Of a stretch of DNA of 34,808 bases, positions 20,043 through 27,824 are shown in pieces. How positions within the stretch are numbered: the first letter of the stretch is position 1; each line of letters opens with the position of its first letter. The notes below the pieces were generated by a model. That model did no database searches and had not been told where the DNA came from. It worked only from the letters and a program-made list of their open reading frames with translations. The position numbers were made by a program, and so were the translations under genes. The stretch comes from Deltaproteobacteria bacterium (lineage in GTDB: Bacteria > Myxococcota_A > Polyangia > DRWM01 > JAAZOP01), in contig JACRCX010000108.1 of the NCBI GenBank assembly GCA_016218815.1, positions 1 through 34,808 of the forward strand, read 5' to 3'.

Positions 20043-22064
20043 ATGTCGATCACCGTCAAGGGGAGGACCATCACCAAGGTGGCCGTCGTGGGCTCGGGCA
20101 ACATCGGGCCGGACATCGCGATGCACTTCGCGCAGAACCTCGCTCCGGAGGGGGTGAAGGTGGTCGTGGTCGACGTGGTGCAGAAGGCGCTGGACGGGGG
20201 CAAGGCGCGGATCGACAAGAAGCTGGGCAAGCTGGCGGAGAAGGGGATCGTCAAGCCGGACGCGGCGAAGCGCGCGGCGGAGTCGATCCTGTGGACCATG
20301 GACTACGGGCAGATCGCCGGCGCCGACCTGGTCGTGGAGGCGGCGACGGAGGACGAGGGGTTGAAGAAGAAGATCTTCGGCCAGGTGGAGAAGCTGGTGC
20401 CGCCGACGGCGCTCCTGACGTCGAACTCCTCGCACATGGAGCCCGAGGTGATCTTCGCGGGGATTGCGGACAAGGGCCGGACGGCGTGCGTGCACTACTT
20501 CTTCCCGGCGGAGCGCAACATCGTGGTCGAGGTGATCCCCGGGGCGGAGACGGCGCCGGCGACGACGGCGTTCCTGATGCGCTTCTACGAGCGCATCGGG
20601 AAGATGCCGCTGCGTGTGAAGAGCCGCTACGGGTACTCGGTGGACCCGATCTTCGAGGGGAACTTCCTGGCGGCGGCGCTGCTGGTCGAGGAGGGCGCGG
20701 GATCGATCCGGGAGGTCGACGAGGCGGCGCGCAAGGCGCTGGGGCTGGGGATCGGCCCGTTCACGGCGATGAACCTGACCGGCGGCAATCCGATCACGAA
20801 CCACGGCCTGGAGCTCGAGGGCCGGAAGATCATGCCCTGGTACCGCTCGCCCAAGAGCCTGCAGGAGCGGGTGAAGAGCGGCGTGGCGTGGGAGGTGGCG
20901 GGGAAGGACGAGAAGGTCGAGGTGCCGGCGGACAAGGCGCAGCGGATCGCGGACGACATGCTGGGCGCCTTTTTCGGCATGGCGGCGGAGATCGTGGATT
21001 CGGGCATCGCGTCGATCGGCGACCTGGACGCGGCCGTCGAGACGGCGCTGGTGATGAAGCCGCCGTTCCGCACGATGAACGGGCTCGGGGTGGGCAAGGC
21101 GCTGGCGCTGGTCGAGAGCTACGCGGCGCGGCACCCGGGGTTCAAGGTGGCCGACGTGCTCAAGAGGCAGGCGGGGAGCGGCAAGCCGTTCGAGGTGCCG
21201 TTCGTGTTCCGCGAGGACGTGGACGGCGTGGCGATCGTGACCGTGCGGCGGCCGGCCGTGCTCAACGCGCTGAACGCGGACCTGCTGCGGCAGATCCGCG
21301 AGCACTTCGAGGCGATCGGCCGGGACGCGAAGGTGAGCGGCGCGGTGCTGACGGGGTTCGGGACCCGCGCGTTCGTCTCGGGGGCGGACGTGAACGAGCT
21401 GGCGACGTTGCCCGACGGCGAGGCGATGAAGAGGCACGCGCTGGCGGGCCAGCGGGCGTGCAACGTGATCGAGAACCTGGGCAAGCCGGTGGTCTGCGCG
21501 ATGAACGGGTTGGCGTTCGGCGGCGGCAACGAGATCGCGATGGCGTGTACGACGAGGATTGCGCGGAGCGGTCTAAGGGTGTTCGTGGGGCAGCCGGAGG
21601 TGAAGCTGGGGATCATCCCGGGGCTGGGCGGGACGCAGCGGCTGCCGCGGATCGTCGGGCTGGCCAACGCGTGGCCGATCCTGCGCAACGGCGAGCCGAT
21701 CTCGTCGGCCAAGGCGCTGGAGATCGGGCTCATCGCGGAGGAGGTCGGCGGGGACGTGCGCGAGCGCGCGGTGGAGCTGGTGCAGGAGATCGCGTCGGGG
21801 AAGGTCAAGGTGACGACGATCCGGAAGGGACCGATGGAAGTGCCGGCGAAGCTGCCCGAGGTGGAGCTGGGGCAGCTCTCGAAGGCGATCGACGCGATCC
21901 TGCAGCGTGCGGTGCTCGAGGGTGCGAGGAAGACGTTGGAGGAGGGGCTGGTGTTCGAGGCCGAGATGCTGGCCTCGTGCCACGCGACGAAGGACATGCG
22001 CATCGGGCTGGACAACTTCGTGAAGAACGGGCCGAAGGCGAGCGCGGCGTTCACTCACGAGTGA
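20043..22064 (+). CDS. Bifunctional 3-hydroxyacyl-CoA dehydrogenase / enoyl-CoA hydratase (archaeal domain order)
   Basis: The enzyme performs two consecutive steps of beta-oxidation or of crotonyl-CoA/3-hydroxybutyryl-CoA interconversion. The 673-residue protein starts with an NAD-binding Rossmann domain (VVGSGNIGPDIA, 16-27) with H151 in CVHYFFPAERN as the probable catalytic His. A dehydrogenase C-terminal helical domain follows, and a crotonase domain (about 390-673) with GTRAFVSGADVNELATL and the two catalytic Glu E497 (GGGNEIAMACT) and E519 (GQPEVKLGIIPGLGG). FadB/FadJ have the hydratase first; dehydrogenase first is the archaeal and some anaerobe order. AAGGAGGAACGTC precedes the ATG. 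No thiolase or acyl-CoA dehydrogenase is adjacent. Confidence 0.92.
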   Translation: MSITVKGRTITKVAVVGSGNIGPDIAMHFAQNLAPEGVKVVVVDVVQKALDGGKARIDKKLGKLAEKGIVKPDAAKRAAESILWTMDYGQIAGADLVVEAATEDEGLKKKIFGQVEKLVPPTALLTSNSSHMEPEVIFAGIADKGRTACVHYFFPAERNIVVEVIPGAETAPATTAFLMRFYERIGKMPLRVKSRYGYSVDPIFEGNFLAAALLVEEGAGSIREVDEAARKALGLGIGPFTAMNLTGGNPITNHGLELEGRKIMPWYRSPKSLQERVKSGVAWEVAGKDEKVEVPADKAQRIADDMLGAFFGMAAEIVDSGIASIGDLDAAVETALVMKPPFRTMNGLGVGKALALVESYAARHPGFKVADVLKRQAGSGKPFEVPFVFREDVDGVAIVTVRRPAVLNALNADLLRQIREHFEAIGRDAKVSGAVLTGFGTRAFVSGADVNELATLPDGEAMKRHALAGQRACNVIENLGKPVVCAMNGLAFGGGNEIAMACTTRIARSGLRVFVGQPEVKLGIIPGLGGTQRLPRIVGLANAWPILRNGEPISSAKALEIGLIAEEVGGDVRERAVELVQEIASGKVKVTTIRKGPMEVPAKLPEVELGQLSKAIDAILQRAVLEGARKTLEEGLVFEAEMLASCHATKDMRIGLDNFVKNGPKASAAFTHE

Positions 22065-22103
22065 AGGCTGCGGGGAACATCCGAACCGAATTCCCGGACC
22101 GGA

Positions 22104-22147
22104 TTTCGCGCCAAGGGCGCAAAGGACCGCAAAGAGCGCAAAGGGGC
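22104..22147 (+). repeat. Dispersed repeat family B, copy 3 (best copy)
   Basis: TTCGCGCCAAGGGCGCAAAG is followed by ACCGCAAAG, AGCGCAAAG and GGG, a clear 9-bp phasing. It starts 40 nt after the HAD-ECH stop in sense orientation. Confidence 0.9.
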
Positions 22148-22158
22148 GGAGCAGGGCC

Positions 22159-22479
22159 CTACTTCATGTGGGCGGCCATGCAGGCGGCGAAGTCGTCGCA
22201 GGTGGCCTTGGCCAGGCAGACGTTGATCTCCTTGGCGTCGGCGAACTTGCCGCCGTTGTCTGCGCACTGCTTGTTGAAGGGCTCGAGCATCGTGGACATC
22301 AGCGACTGGATCATCGAGTCGGGGACGGCGGCGAGCTTCGCGGCATCGTCGCCGGCGGCGACCTTGCGGACCACGGCGGCGCCGCATTCGTCCATCTTGG
22401 CCTTCATCTTCCCGCAATCGACTTTCTCGGCGCAGGAGAGCGGGACGGCGAACAGGGCAAGCAACAGCATCTTGTGCAT
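22159..22479 (-). CDS. Small secreted or lipidated Cys-rich protein
   Basis: The 106-residue protein has a short hydrophobic signal (LLLALFAVPLSC; C16 may be the lipidated Cys, though the lipobox LSC is imperfect). Six further Cys (C22, C32, C72, C88, C94, C100) suggest three disulfides in a small helical domain rich in Lys, Ala and Met. A Shine-Dalgarno-like AGGGAAGGGAG precedes the ATG. It lies between the convergent HAD-ECH gene and the methyltransferase gene, which is upstream on the same strand at 80 bp, possibly as an operon. No function is recognised. Confidence 0.75.
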   Translation of the reverse strand: MHKMLLLALFAVPLSCAEKVDCGKMKAKMDECGAAVVRKVAAGDDAAKLAAVPDSMIQSLMSTMLEPFNKQCADNGGKFADAKEINVCLAKATCDDFAACMAAHMK

Positions 22480-22559
22480 CGGGGACTCCCTTCCCTGGCA
22501 AACGCGCCGGGGGCGGCCCGGCGGAAGAGCGACAAGCTAGCGCAGGATGGCGTCCGACC

Positions 22560-23258
22560 TCAACCCCGGGACGGCGTTCCGGGCGGCGCGAGGATGCGGA
22601 TGCGTCCGGTGTGGCTCGAGTCGGCGAGGTGCGTGGACCAGGGGGCATCGGCGACCGTCCAGCCGCGGGAGCGGGCGAGGGCGAGGAAGTCGGTCATCTG
22701 GGGTCGGTCGGGATCGGAGAGCAGGAACCTGCCGCGGGGGGCGAGGGCGGCGGCGGCGAGGTCGAGCAGCGCGGCGAAGGTGTCCGGGAGGTAGACCACG
22801 TCGGCGCCGAGGACGACGTCGAACGGCGGCAAGGGGGGTGGGGCGAACCAGTCGAGCGAGGCGAAGCGGATGCGCCGGCAGGCGTTGCGGCGGGCGTTTT
22901 CTCGGGCGAAGACGAGCGCGAGGGGATCGCGGTCGGTCGCGAGGACGTCGGCGCCGGCGCGTTCGGCGGCGACGGCGGGCACGGCGGTGCCGCAGCCGAG
23001 CTCGAGGACGGAGCGGCCGGCGGGGCGCAGGGCGTGCACGACATGTTCGGCGAGGCCGTACGCGGCGGGCCAGCAGACGGGCCAGGTCGGCGCGTCGCCC
23101 GCGCCCTGGCTTTCGCCGGCGAGGACCTCGGGGTAGAGCTGGCGGACGAGATCGTCGGGGCGGGCGGGCTCGACGAAGCGCAGATCGAGCTCGCCGATGC
23201 GGTGGCGGCGTTCGAGGAGGCCGAAGCGGCGTTCGAGGGTGGAGAGGTCGAGGGTCAT
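22560..23258 (-). CDS. METTL-type (Methyltransf_16-like) class I SAM methyltransferase
   Basis: The 232-residue protein starts at the ATG at 23258. It has motif I VLELGCGTAVPAVAAE (84-99), the acidic motif II residue D109 in ATDRDPLAL, and the post-I motif FDVVLGADVVYLPDTF (146-161). GDAPTWPVCWPAAYGLAEHV (54-72) is the substrate-side segment that marks the METTL20/METTL21 protein-lysine methyltransferase group. Bacterial members include the ETF-beta lysine methyltransferase, so a protein substrate is plausible, but the target cannot be read from sequence. No etfB gene is visible nearby. The frame continues far upstream of 23258 in antisense to the FecR gene; that extension is rejected. Confidence 0.85.
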   Translation of the reverse strand: MTLDLSTLERRFGLLERRHRIGELDLRFVEPARPDDLVRQLYPEVLAGESQGAGDAPTWPVCWPAAYGLAEHVVHALRPAGRSVLELGCGTAVPAVAAERAGADVLATDRDPLALVFARENARRNACRRIRFASLDWFAPPPLPPFDVVLGADVVYLPDTFAALLDLAAAALAPRGRFLLSDPDRPQMTDFLALARSRGWTVADAPWSTHLADSSHTGRIRILAPPGTPSRG

Positions 23259-23275
23259 GGGGGGGGAGGATAGGC

Positions 23276-23325
23276 GAAGTTGTTGGTTGTTGGTGGGTCG
23301 ATCGGGTCGAGTTGTTGGTCCGGGC
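23276..23325 (+). repeat. Dispersed repeat family C, copy 4
   Basis: GAAGTTGTTGGTTGTTGGTGG, a 9-bp spacer, then TCGAGTTGTTGGTCCGG. It lies 18 nt upstream of the divergent methyltransferase start. Confidence 0.85.
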
Positions 23326-23442
23326 GGTCCCGGCGTCCGCCCCGCGGAACCGCTGGTGATCAGCGGGGAAGAGTGCGGGGTGGGCGGGAGCAAAGATCTT
23401 CGGGGGTGGGGCCGTCCAATACCGGTCTGCGGGCGCGGCGAC

Positions 23443-23470
23443 TTGCCGCCGGCCGAACGCGGCGTAAGAT
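23443..23470 (+). promoter_or_regulatory. Candidate promoter of the FecR-domain lipoprotein gene
   Basis: TTGCCG (3 or 4 of 6), a 16-nt spacer and TAAGAT (4 of 6) end about 40 nt before the ATG. An AAGGAGGGGAGG Shine-Dalgarno lies between, so this gene has an ordinary leader. Confidence 0.4.
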
Positions 23471-23508
23471 GGGGGCCGGTTCCGCGAACCTCGGACAAGG
23501 AGGGGAGG

Positions 23509-25035
23509 ATGGTGAGAGGCATGACACGAACGACATGGATTCTGGCGATGGTCCTGGTGGTGGCGGCGTGCGGCAAGAAGGGGGAATCGAGCGCGCCGGC
23601 CGGGGAGCCGGGCGGAGCGGCGGCGCCGGCGGCGGGGCAGGCGGGGAGTGCGGCGGGGGCGGCAGCGACGGCGCCCGGGGGCGAGCAGGCGGCGGCGGCG
23701 GAGCCGATCGAGGCGCAGCCGGCGCGGCTGGCGTTCGCCAAGGGGCGGATCCAGGCGATCGACGGTGAGGGGACGCACGAGATCGCGGAAGGCGCGGACG
23801 TGCTGCCGGGGAGCGTGTTGCTGGTCGATCCCGAGGCGCAGGCGGAGCTGGACCTTCCGGACGGGTCGGTGGTCGACCTGGACGAGATGACGGAGCTGTT
23901 GGTGCGCGAGGCGTCGGTGCTGGGCGAGGTGCGGACGATCGACCTGGCGGTGCTGGCGGGATCGATCCGGATCGAGGCGGCGAAGAACAAGGCGGAGGGC
24001 TCGTACTTCCGCATTTCCACGCCGGGGGGCACGACGGAGGTGCAGGGGACGGCGTACGCCATCGACATCGCGCCCGACCGCAGCGCGACGGACGTGGTGG
24101 TGTTGAACGGAAGCGTCCACGTCGTGGCGGGCGAGGCCATCCGGGACGTCGCGCCGGCGGGCGAGCCTTTGGCGGTGCGCATCGTGCCGGGCGAGGGGGT
24201 GCAGCCGATGCCGCCGCCTCCGGTGATCGTGGAGGGCTGGGACGACTGGACGGACCGGCAGGCGGACGAGCTGATCACGCGCTACGACATCGACATCCAG
24301 GCGCCGGAGGTCATTGCGGCGCCGGTGCTGGTGGTCGACACGCAACCGTTCTGGCGCGCGCAGGTCGAGCTGCGGCGGCATCGCATTGCGGCGCGCGCGC
24401 AGGTTCTCGTCGCGGTCGTGGGGACGCCGGCGCTGGTCGTGCTGTCCACGCCGCAGGCGCGGTTCGAGCTGGCGCGGCAGGCGTGGGTGCCGGTGGTGTA
24501 CGTGCCGCGGCACGAGCGGATCGCGGTGGTGCGCGAGGTGCGGCTGGCGGCGTGGACCGGCCATGCGGAGCAGCGGGCCGAGGTGCGTGCGGAGCTGGCG
24601 CCGGTGCTGGTCGAGGCGCGGACGGCGTGGATCGACCACAAGGGGAAGGTCCACGCGCACGGCCGCGGTCCCGGCGTGGCGGTGGTGGTGCAGGCGGCGC
24701 CTCCGCCGGTGGTGGTGCCGGTGGCGCCGGCGCCGGTGGTGGTGGGGGTCGGAGCGGCGGTGGTGGTGCAGCCGCCGTCGGTGACGGTGACGGCGCCGTC
24801 GGTGTCGGTCAGCGTGCCGGGGGTGAGCATTGGCATCGGCGGCGGGGTGCGGGTCGGCGTTCCGGCGCCGGGGGTGGTGGGGGTTCCGGCGCCGGTGGTG
24901 GTGGCTCCGGCGCCGGTGGTGATCGGCGCGCCTCCGCCTCCGACGGTGGTGGTCCCGGGCGGTCATGGGCACGGGCACGGCCAGGGGCACGGCGAGCACG
25001 GGGGGGGCGAGGGACGGGGGCACGGCGGGCACTAG
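23509..25035 (+). CDS. FecR-domain lipoprotein with Val/Pro-rich stalk and His-rich C-terminus
   Basis: The 508-residue protein starts at the ATG at 23509 (an ATG at 23521 is possible). It has a lipobox VVAAC (C21), an Ala/Gly/Pro linker and a FecR-like domain (about 75-205): LAFAKGRIQAIDGEGTHEI, VLPGSVLLVDPEAQAELDLPDGSVV, and RISTPGGTTEVQGTAYAIDI, which is the classic FecR 'STP.G...V.GT.F' segment. A region with a WRAQVELRRHRIAARAQVL core follows. Then come about 120 residues of Val/Pro/Ala repeats (VVVAPAPVVIGAPPPP type) and a tail with about nine His in GHGHGHGQGHGEH. The His tail could bind metal ions. FecR domains in such proteins are likely extracytoplasmic and not the anti-sigma type, as no sigma factor is adjacent. 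Confidence 0.85.
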   Translation: MVRGMTRTTWILAMVLVVAACGKKGESSAPAGEPGGAAAPAAGQAGSAAGAAATAPGGEQAAAAEPIEAQPARLAFAKGRIQAIDGEGTHEIAEGADVLPGSVLLVDPEAQAELDLPDGSVVDLDEMTELLVREASVLGEVRTIDLAVLAGSIRIEAAKNKAEGSYFRISTPGGTTEVQGTAYAIDIAPDRSATDVVVLNGSVHVVAGEAIRDVAPAGEPLAVRIVPGEGVQPMPPPPVIVEGWDDWTDRQADELITRYDIDIQAPEVIAAPVLVVDTQPFWRAQVELRRHRIAARAQVLVAVVGTPALVVLSTPQARFELARQAWVPVVYVPRHERIAVVREVRLAAWTGHAEQRAEVRAELAPVLVEARTAWIDHKGKVHAHGRGPGVAVVVQAAPPPVVVPVAPAPVVVGVGAAVVVQPPSVTVTAPSVSVSVPGVSIGIGGGVRVGVPAPGVVGVPAPVVVAPAPVVIGAPPPPTVVVPGGHGHGHGQGHGEHGGGEGRGHGGH

Positions 25036-25153
25036 GGGAGGTGGGGTGGGTGGGGCGGGTGCGGCCCGTGCGGCCCGTGCGGGTGCGGCCCCCCAACCCG
25101 GGGTGAAGTGCCTGGAGGCAGGGAGGGGAGAAGAGGGCGCGGGGATCGGACTC
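25036..25153. repeat. Low-complexity G-rich stretch with GTGCGGCCC repeats
   Basis: The stretch holds GGGGAGGTGGGGTGGGTGGGG (a G-quadruplex-type run) and then four copies of a GTGCGG-type unit separated by CCC or G, up to about 25090. A GA-rich tract and GAGGGCGCGGGGATCGG lead into repeat A3. It lies at the 3' end of the FecR gene and contains no gene. Confidence 0.6.
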
Positions 25154-25202
25154 ACCGCTGAGACGCTGAGGACGCTGAGAGGAACGCTGAGAAGGCAGGG
25201 GA
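25154..25202 (+). repeat. Dispersed repeat family A, copy 3 (left arm)
   Basis: Four GCTGAG units beginning ACCGCTGAGACGCTGAGGAC; the array starts 118 nt after the FecR stop, in sense orientation. Confidence 0.9.
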
Positions 25203-25268
25203 GGGGGCGGCCCGGAACGGCAGGGTGGGAATCGCGATGAACGGAGGATGCAGGTTCGGGTTCTGTTG

Positions 25269-25297
25269 CCCTTGCGCGGCGAGACGCCGCGCAAGGG
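25269..25297. other. Perfect 13-bp stem-loop in the 25154-25495 element
   Basis: CCCTTGCGCGGCG pairs with CGCCGCGCAAGGG around an AGA loop. The architecture is the same as in the family E hairpins, but the arm sequence is partly different. Confidence 0.8.
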
Positions 25298-25330
25298 ACC
25301 TGGCCCGCCGCGAGGTTCGCGCGTGTCGCC

Positions 25331-25420
25331 TTGTCCGGAAACCGTCCACGGTTCTACCCGGCGGCGGAGGAGTCCGTGGCGCGGCGCCTCGCCGCGTCAC
25401 GGCACCCACACCCGGACCTC
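25331..25420 (+). repeat. Dispersed repeat family E, copy 2, with 13-bp hairpin
   Basis: ACCGTCCACGGTTCTACCCG is followed by a stem-loop at 25374-25402 (CCGTGGCGCGGCG / CGCCGCGTCACGG, one mismatch). It matches 11176-11275 in reverse orientation, including the flanking GTCCGTGGCGCGGCG and the downstream spacing to a family A array. Confidence 0.8.
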
Positions 25421-25446
25421 CATCAAGCGTCGCTCGTGCCAGCGCT

Positions 25447-25495
25447 TCCCCTGCCTTCTCAGCGTTCCTCTCAGCGTCCTCAGCGTCTCAGCGGT
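25447..25495 (-). repeat. Dispersed repeat family A, copy 4 (right arm)
   Basis: Exact reverse complement of copy 3. On its minus strand it follows a GAGGGCGCGGAGGGGAGGGG tract. It is the only A copy not downstream of a gene in sense orientation. Confidence 0.9.
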
Positions 25496-25628
25496 AAATC
25501 GGTCGGTCTCAGCGACCTCCCCTCCCCTCCGCGCCCTCCCTTCCCAGACGCGACGGCACGGCAGAGGAGTGCGCCCCCAGGTGCACCCCCCAGCACGGGG
25601 GCCGCGACCGGGTGGGGCGGCGGCGCTC

Positions 25629-25658
25629 TTGAGCGGGGCGGGCGGCAGGGGCTAGAGT
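25629..25658 (+). promoter_or_regulatory. Candidate promoter of the TPR gene (leaderless geometry)
   Basis: TTGAGC (4 of 6), an 18-nt spacer and TAGAGT (4 of 6) end 8 nt before the ATG at 25667. No Shine-Dalgarno lies in that gap (GCGTGCCA). Confidence 0.4.
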
Positions 25659-25666
25659 GCGTGCCA

Positions 25667-27673
25667 ATGCCTGCCGGATCCACGACGGCGGGGGGTGAGT
25701 TCGAGGCGGCCCGGGAGCGGGCCGAGGAAGCGCTCCGCAGCGGCGACCTGGACGGGGCGCTGAAGCTGTTCCGGGCGCTGCTCTTCCAATTCGAGGCCTG
25801 GGTTTCGGGAGCGGCGCGTGCGGACGTCTACGCGCGGATGGCGGGGATCAAGGCGCAGCAGCGGGACGGGAAGCAGGCGCGCAACCTGTACGAGAAGGCG
25901 CTGGCCATCGACGCCGCGCACCGCCGATCGCTCGAGGGGCTGGTCGAGGTGTTCGCGGCGGAGGGGGACCACCTGCACCTGGTGGAGTCGCGGCGGCGGC
26001 TGGCCGAGCTGCTTTGGGGCGAGGAGCGCATCCGGGTGCTGCTGGAGGCGGGGGAGACGTGCGCGGCGAAGCTGGGGGACGTGCCGCAGGCCATCCTGTT
26101 CTATCAGGAAGCGTTGACGCTGGACCAGGGCCACAAGCTGGCGCAGCTCAAGCTCTTCCAAGCCTGCCGCGATGCGGAGATGTGGCCCGAGGCGATCGCG
26201 GCGTGCGAGGGGATCCTGGCGAGCGAGCCCGAGGCGGCGAAGCGGGCGACCTGGCACTTCTTCCTGGCGACGACGTGGTGCGAGCACGGGGGCGACGACG
26301 AGAAGGCGCTGGTGGAGTTCGAGAAGGTCCTGGACGAGGATCCGACCGACGCCGAGAGCATTTCGGCGATCGCGCGGCTGCGGACGGCGGCCGAGGACTG
26401 GGCGGGACTGGACGAGTCGTGGCGCCGGCAGCTCGAGCGGCTCGCGGGCCGGGCGGGGACGGAGGGGGCGCGCGAGTCGCTGTTGCACGAGCTGGGGGAG
26501 AACGCGCGCCTGCGGTTGGCGGACCTGGAGCGAGCTGCCGAGTACCACGCGCGGGCGCTGGAGTTGAACCCCGAGCACCGGGCGCGGCGGGAGCTGCTGG
26601 CGGGGTTGTACGCGCAGCTTCCGGGGCGCTGGGCGGACGCGGTGCGGGAGCACCAGCGGCTGCTGCGGGGCGACCCGAAGCGGATCGATTCCTACCATGG
26701 GATGCGGGGCATTCTGCGCGATGCCGGTCGCGCGGACGAGACGTGGTGCGTCTGCGCCGCGCTGGCGACGCTGGGGCGTGCGGATCCGACGGAGGTGCAG
26801 TTCTACGAGCAGTACCGGCCGAAGGGGGCGTTGGGAGCGCTGGGCGGGGTGAGCGCGGAGTCGTGGGAGAGCGAGCTGGTCCATCCGAACCAGGACCGTG
26901 ACGTGTCGCGTGTGCTCGCGGCAGCGGCCGGGGCGATCGCGAAGGGGTGGGCGCAGAGCGCGAAGGGATTCGGGCTGCGCAAGCAGGACTTGCAGGACGT
27001 GAAGACTAGCGGCCTGGCGCTGGCGAAGGCGCTGCGGCAGGCGTCGGGGGTGCTGGACGTGCCGGTGCCCGAGCTGTACGTGGTGCCGCACCAGGCGGGA
27101 GGGCTGATCTTCGCGCTGACCGAGCCGACGGCTTCGGTCGCGGGCCAGGACTTTCTGGCGGGGCTGGCGCCGGCGGAGCTGCGCTTCGTGGCCGGGCATC
27201 ACATGGCGGCCTACCGGCGCGAGCACGCGGGGGCTTTCCTGCTGGCGGTGGCGGCGGGGAAGCTGCGTCAGCCGTTGCCGGAGGTGCTGCTGGACTACGT
27301 GCAGGCGGCGGTGGGGGTGGGAGCGGGGGAGGGGGGGATGGAGGTGACGGAGGCGCGGCGGGAGGCGATGAAGGTGTTGCGTGCGGGACTCACGCCGCTG
27401 GACCTCGAGCTTCTGGGGCCGGCGGCGGAGGCGATGGCGGCGCGGCCGCCGCCGGACATGAGCGCGTGGCTGCGGCGGGCGGATCTGACGTGCGATCGAG
27501 CCGGCTTGCTCTTGTGCGGTGATCTGCCGGTGGCGACGCAGATGCTGGGGCGAGTGCCGGTGTTGTCGCCCGGGCTGGCGCCGAACCGGCGGGCGGATGA
27601 GCTGCTGTTGTTCTCGGTGTCGGACGAGTTCTTCCGGTTGAGGAGGGCGCTGGGGGTGGCTTTGGCGAGTTAG
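25667..27673 (+). CDS. TPR-repeat protein with degenerate M48 metallopeptidase-like C-terminal domain
   Basis: The 668-residue protein starts at the ATG at 25667 (MPAGSTTAGGEFEAARERAEEAL). Residues about 10-410 form TPR-like helical pairs; AQQRDGKQARNLYEKALAIDA and ADLERAAEYHARALELNPEHR are clear units. The C-terminal ~230 residues have an M48-like order: PVPELYVVPHQAGGLIFALTEPTASVAGQDFL, then LAPAELRFVAGHHMAAYRREH, then ADLTCDRAGLLLCGD. Where M48 peptidases have HExxH the sequence reads H511-H-M-A-A515, so the second zinc His and the catalytic Glu are missing. It is most likely a scaffold or a pseudoprotease. No signal peptide is present, so it should be cytoplasmic. A longer frame beginning in the repeat element is rejected. 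Confidence 0.82.
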   Translation: MPAGSTTAGGEFEAARERAEEALRSGDLDGALKLFRALLFQFEAWVSGAARADVYARMAGIKAQQRDGKQARNLYEKALAIDAAHRRSLEGLVEVFAAEGDHLHLVESRRRLAELLWGEERIRVLLEAGETCAAKLGDVPQAILFYQEALTLDQGHKLAQLKLFQACRDAEMWPEAIAACEGILASEPEAAKRATWHFFLATTWCEHGGDDEKALVEFEKVLDEDPTDAESISAIARLRTAAEDWAGLDESWRRQLERLAGRAGTEGARESLLHELGENARLRLADLERAAEYHARALELNPEHRARRELLAGLYAQLPGRWADAVREHQRLLRGDPKRIDSYHGMRGILRDAGRADETWCVCAALATLGRADPTEVQFYEQYRPKGALGALGGVSAESWESELVHPNQDRDVSRVLAAAAGAIAKGWAQSAKGFGLRKQDLQDVKTSGLALAKALRQASGVLDVPVPELYVVPHQAGGLIFALTEPTASVAGQDFLAGLAPAELRFVAGHHMAAYRREHAGAFLLAVAAGKLRQPLPEVLLDYVQAAVGVGAGEGGMEVTEARREAMKVLRAGLTPLDLELLGPAAEAMAARPPPDMSAWLRRADLTCDRAGLLLCGDLPVATQMLGRVPVLSPGLAPNRRADELLLFSVSDEFFRLRRALGVALAS

Positions 27674-27727
27674 GGAGGGGAGGGGAGGGGGAGGGGGAGG
27701 GGAGGAGAGGGCGCGGAGATCCGACTT

Positions 27728-27769
27728 ACCGCTGAGACGCTGAGGGCGCTGAGAGAAACGCTGAGAAGA
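27728..27769 (+). repeat. Dispersed repeat family A, copy 5
   Basis: Begins 55 nt after the TPR gene stop, in sense orientation, behind a long GGGGA tract and GAGGGCGCGGAGATCCGACT. That lead-in is nearly identical to the one before copy 2. Confidence 0.9.
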
Positions 27770-27824
27770 AGGGAATTCAGGGGGGGAGGGCGTGGTTGCT
27801 GAGGCTTGAGGTCCGGGCTTCGGA

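Larger units (their letters stand above)
25154..25495. mobile_element. 342-bp element bounded by perfect 49-bp inverted repeats (family A arms)
   Basis: The 49 bp at 25154-25202 (ACCGCTGAG... to ...GGCAGGGGA) are the exact reverse complement of 25447-25495. The 244-bp spacer holds two strong hairpins (25269-25297 and 25374-25402) and the family E segment, but no credible gene. The arrangement resembles a MITE-like inverted-repeat element or a duplicated A unit that has been inverted. No target-site duplication was recognised with certainty; ATCGG occurs just outside both arms. Mobility is inference. Confidence 0.5.

Noticed and set aside
25331..25666. N-terminal extension of the TPR protein by about 110 codons
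   Set aside because: The extension would translate repeat E and repeat A4 and is Arg/Ser/Pro-rich; ATG 25667 begins the helical repeats and has a promoter-like element just before it.
1797..27769. Dispersed repeats as a CRISPR array
   Set aside because: Copies are far apart, differ in sequence and lie in both orientations, without regular spacers or cas genes.
27674..27820. Purine-rich tract and repeat A5 as an intrinsic terminator
   Set aside because: No stem followed by a T tract is present; only the A array and G/A runs are seen.
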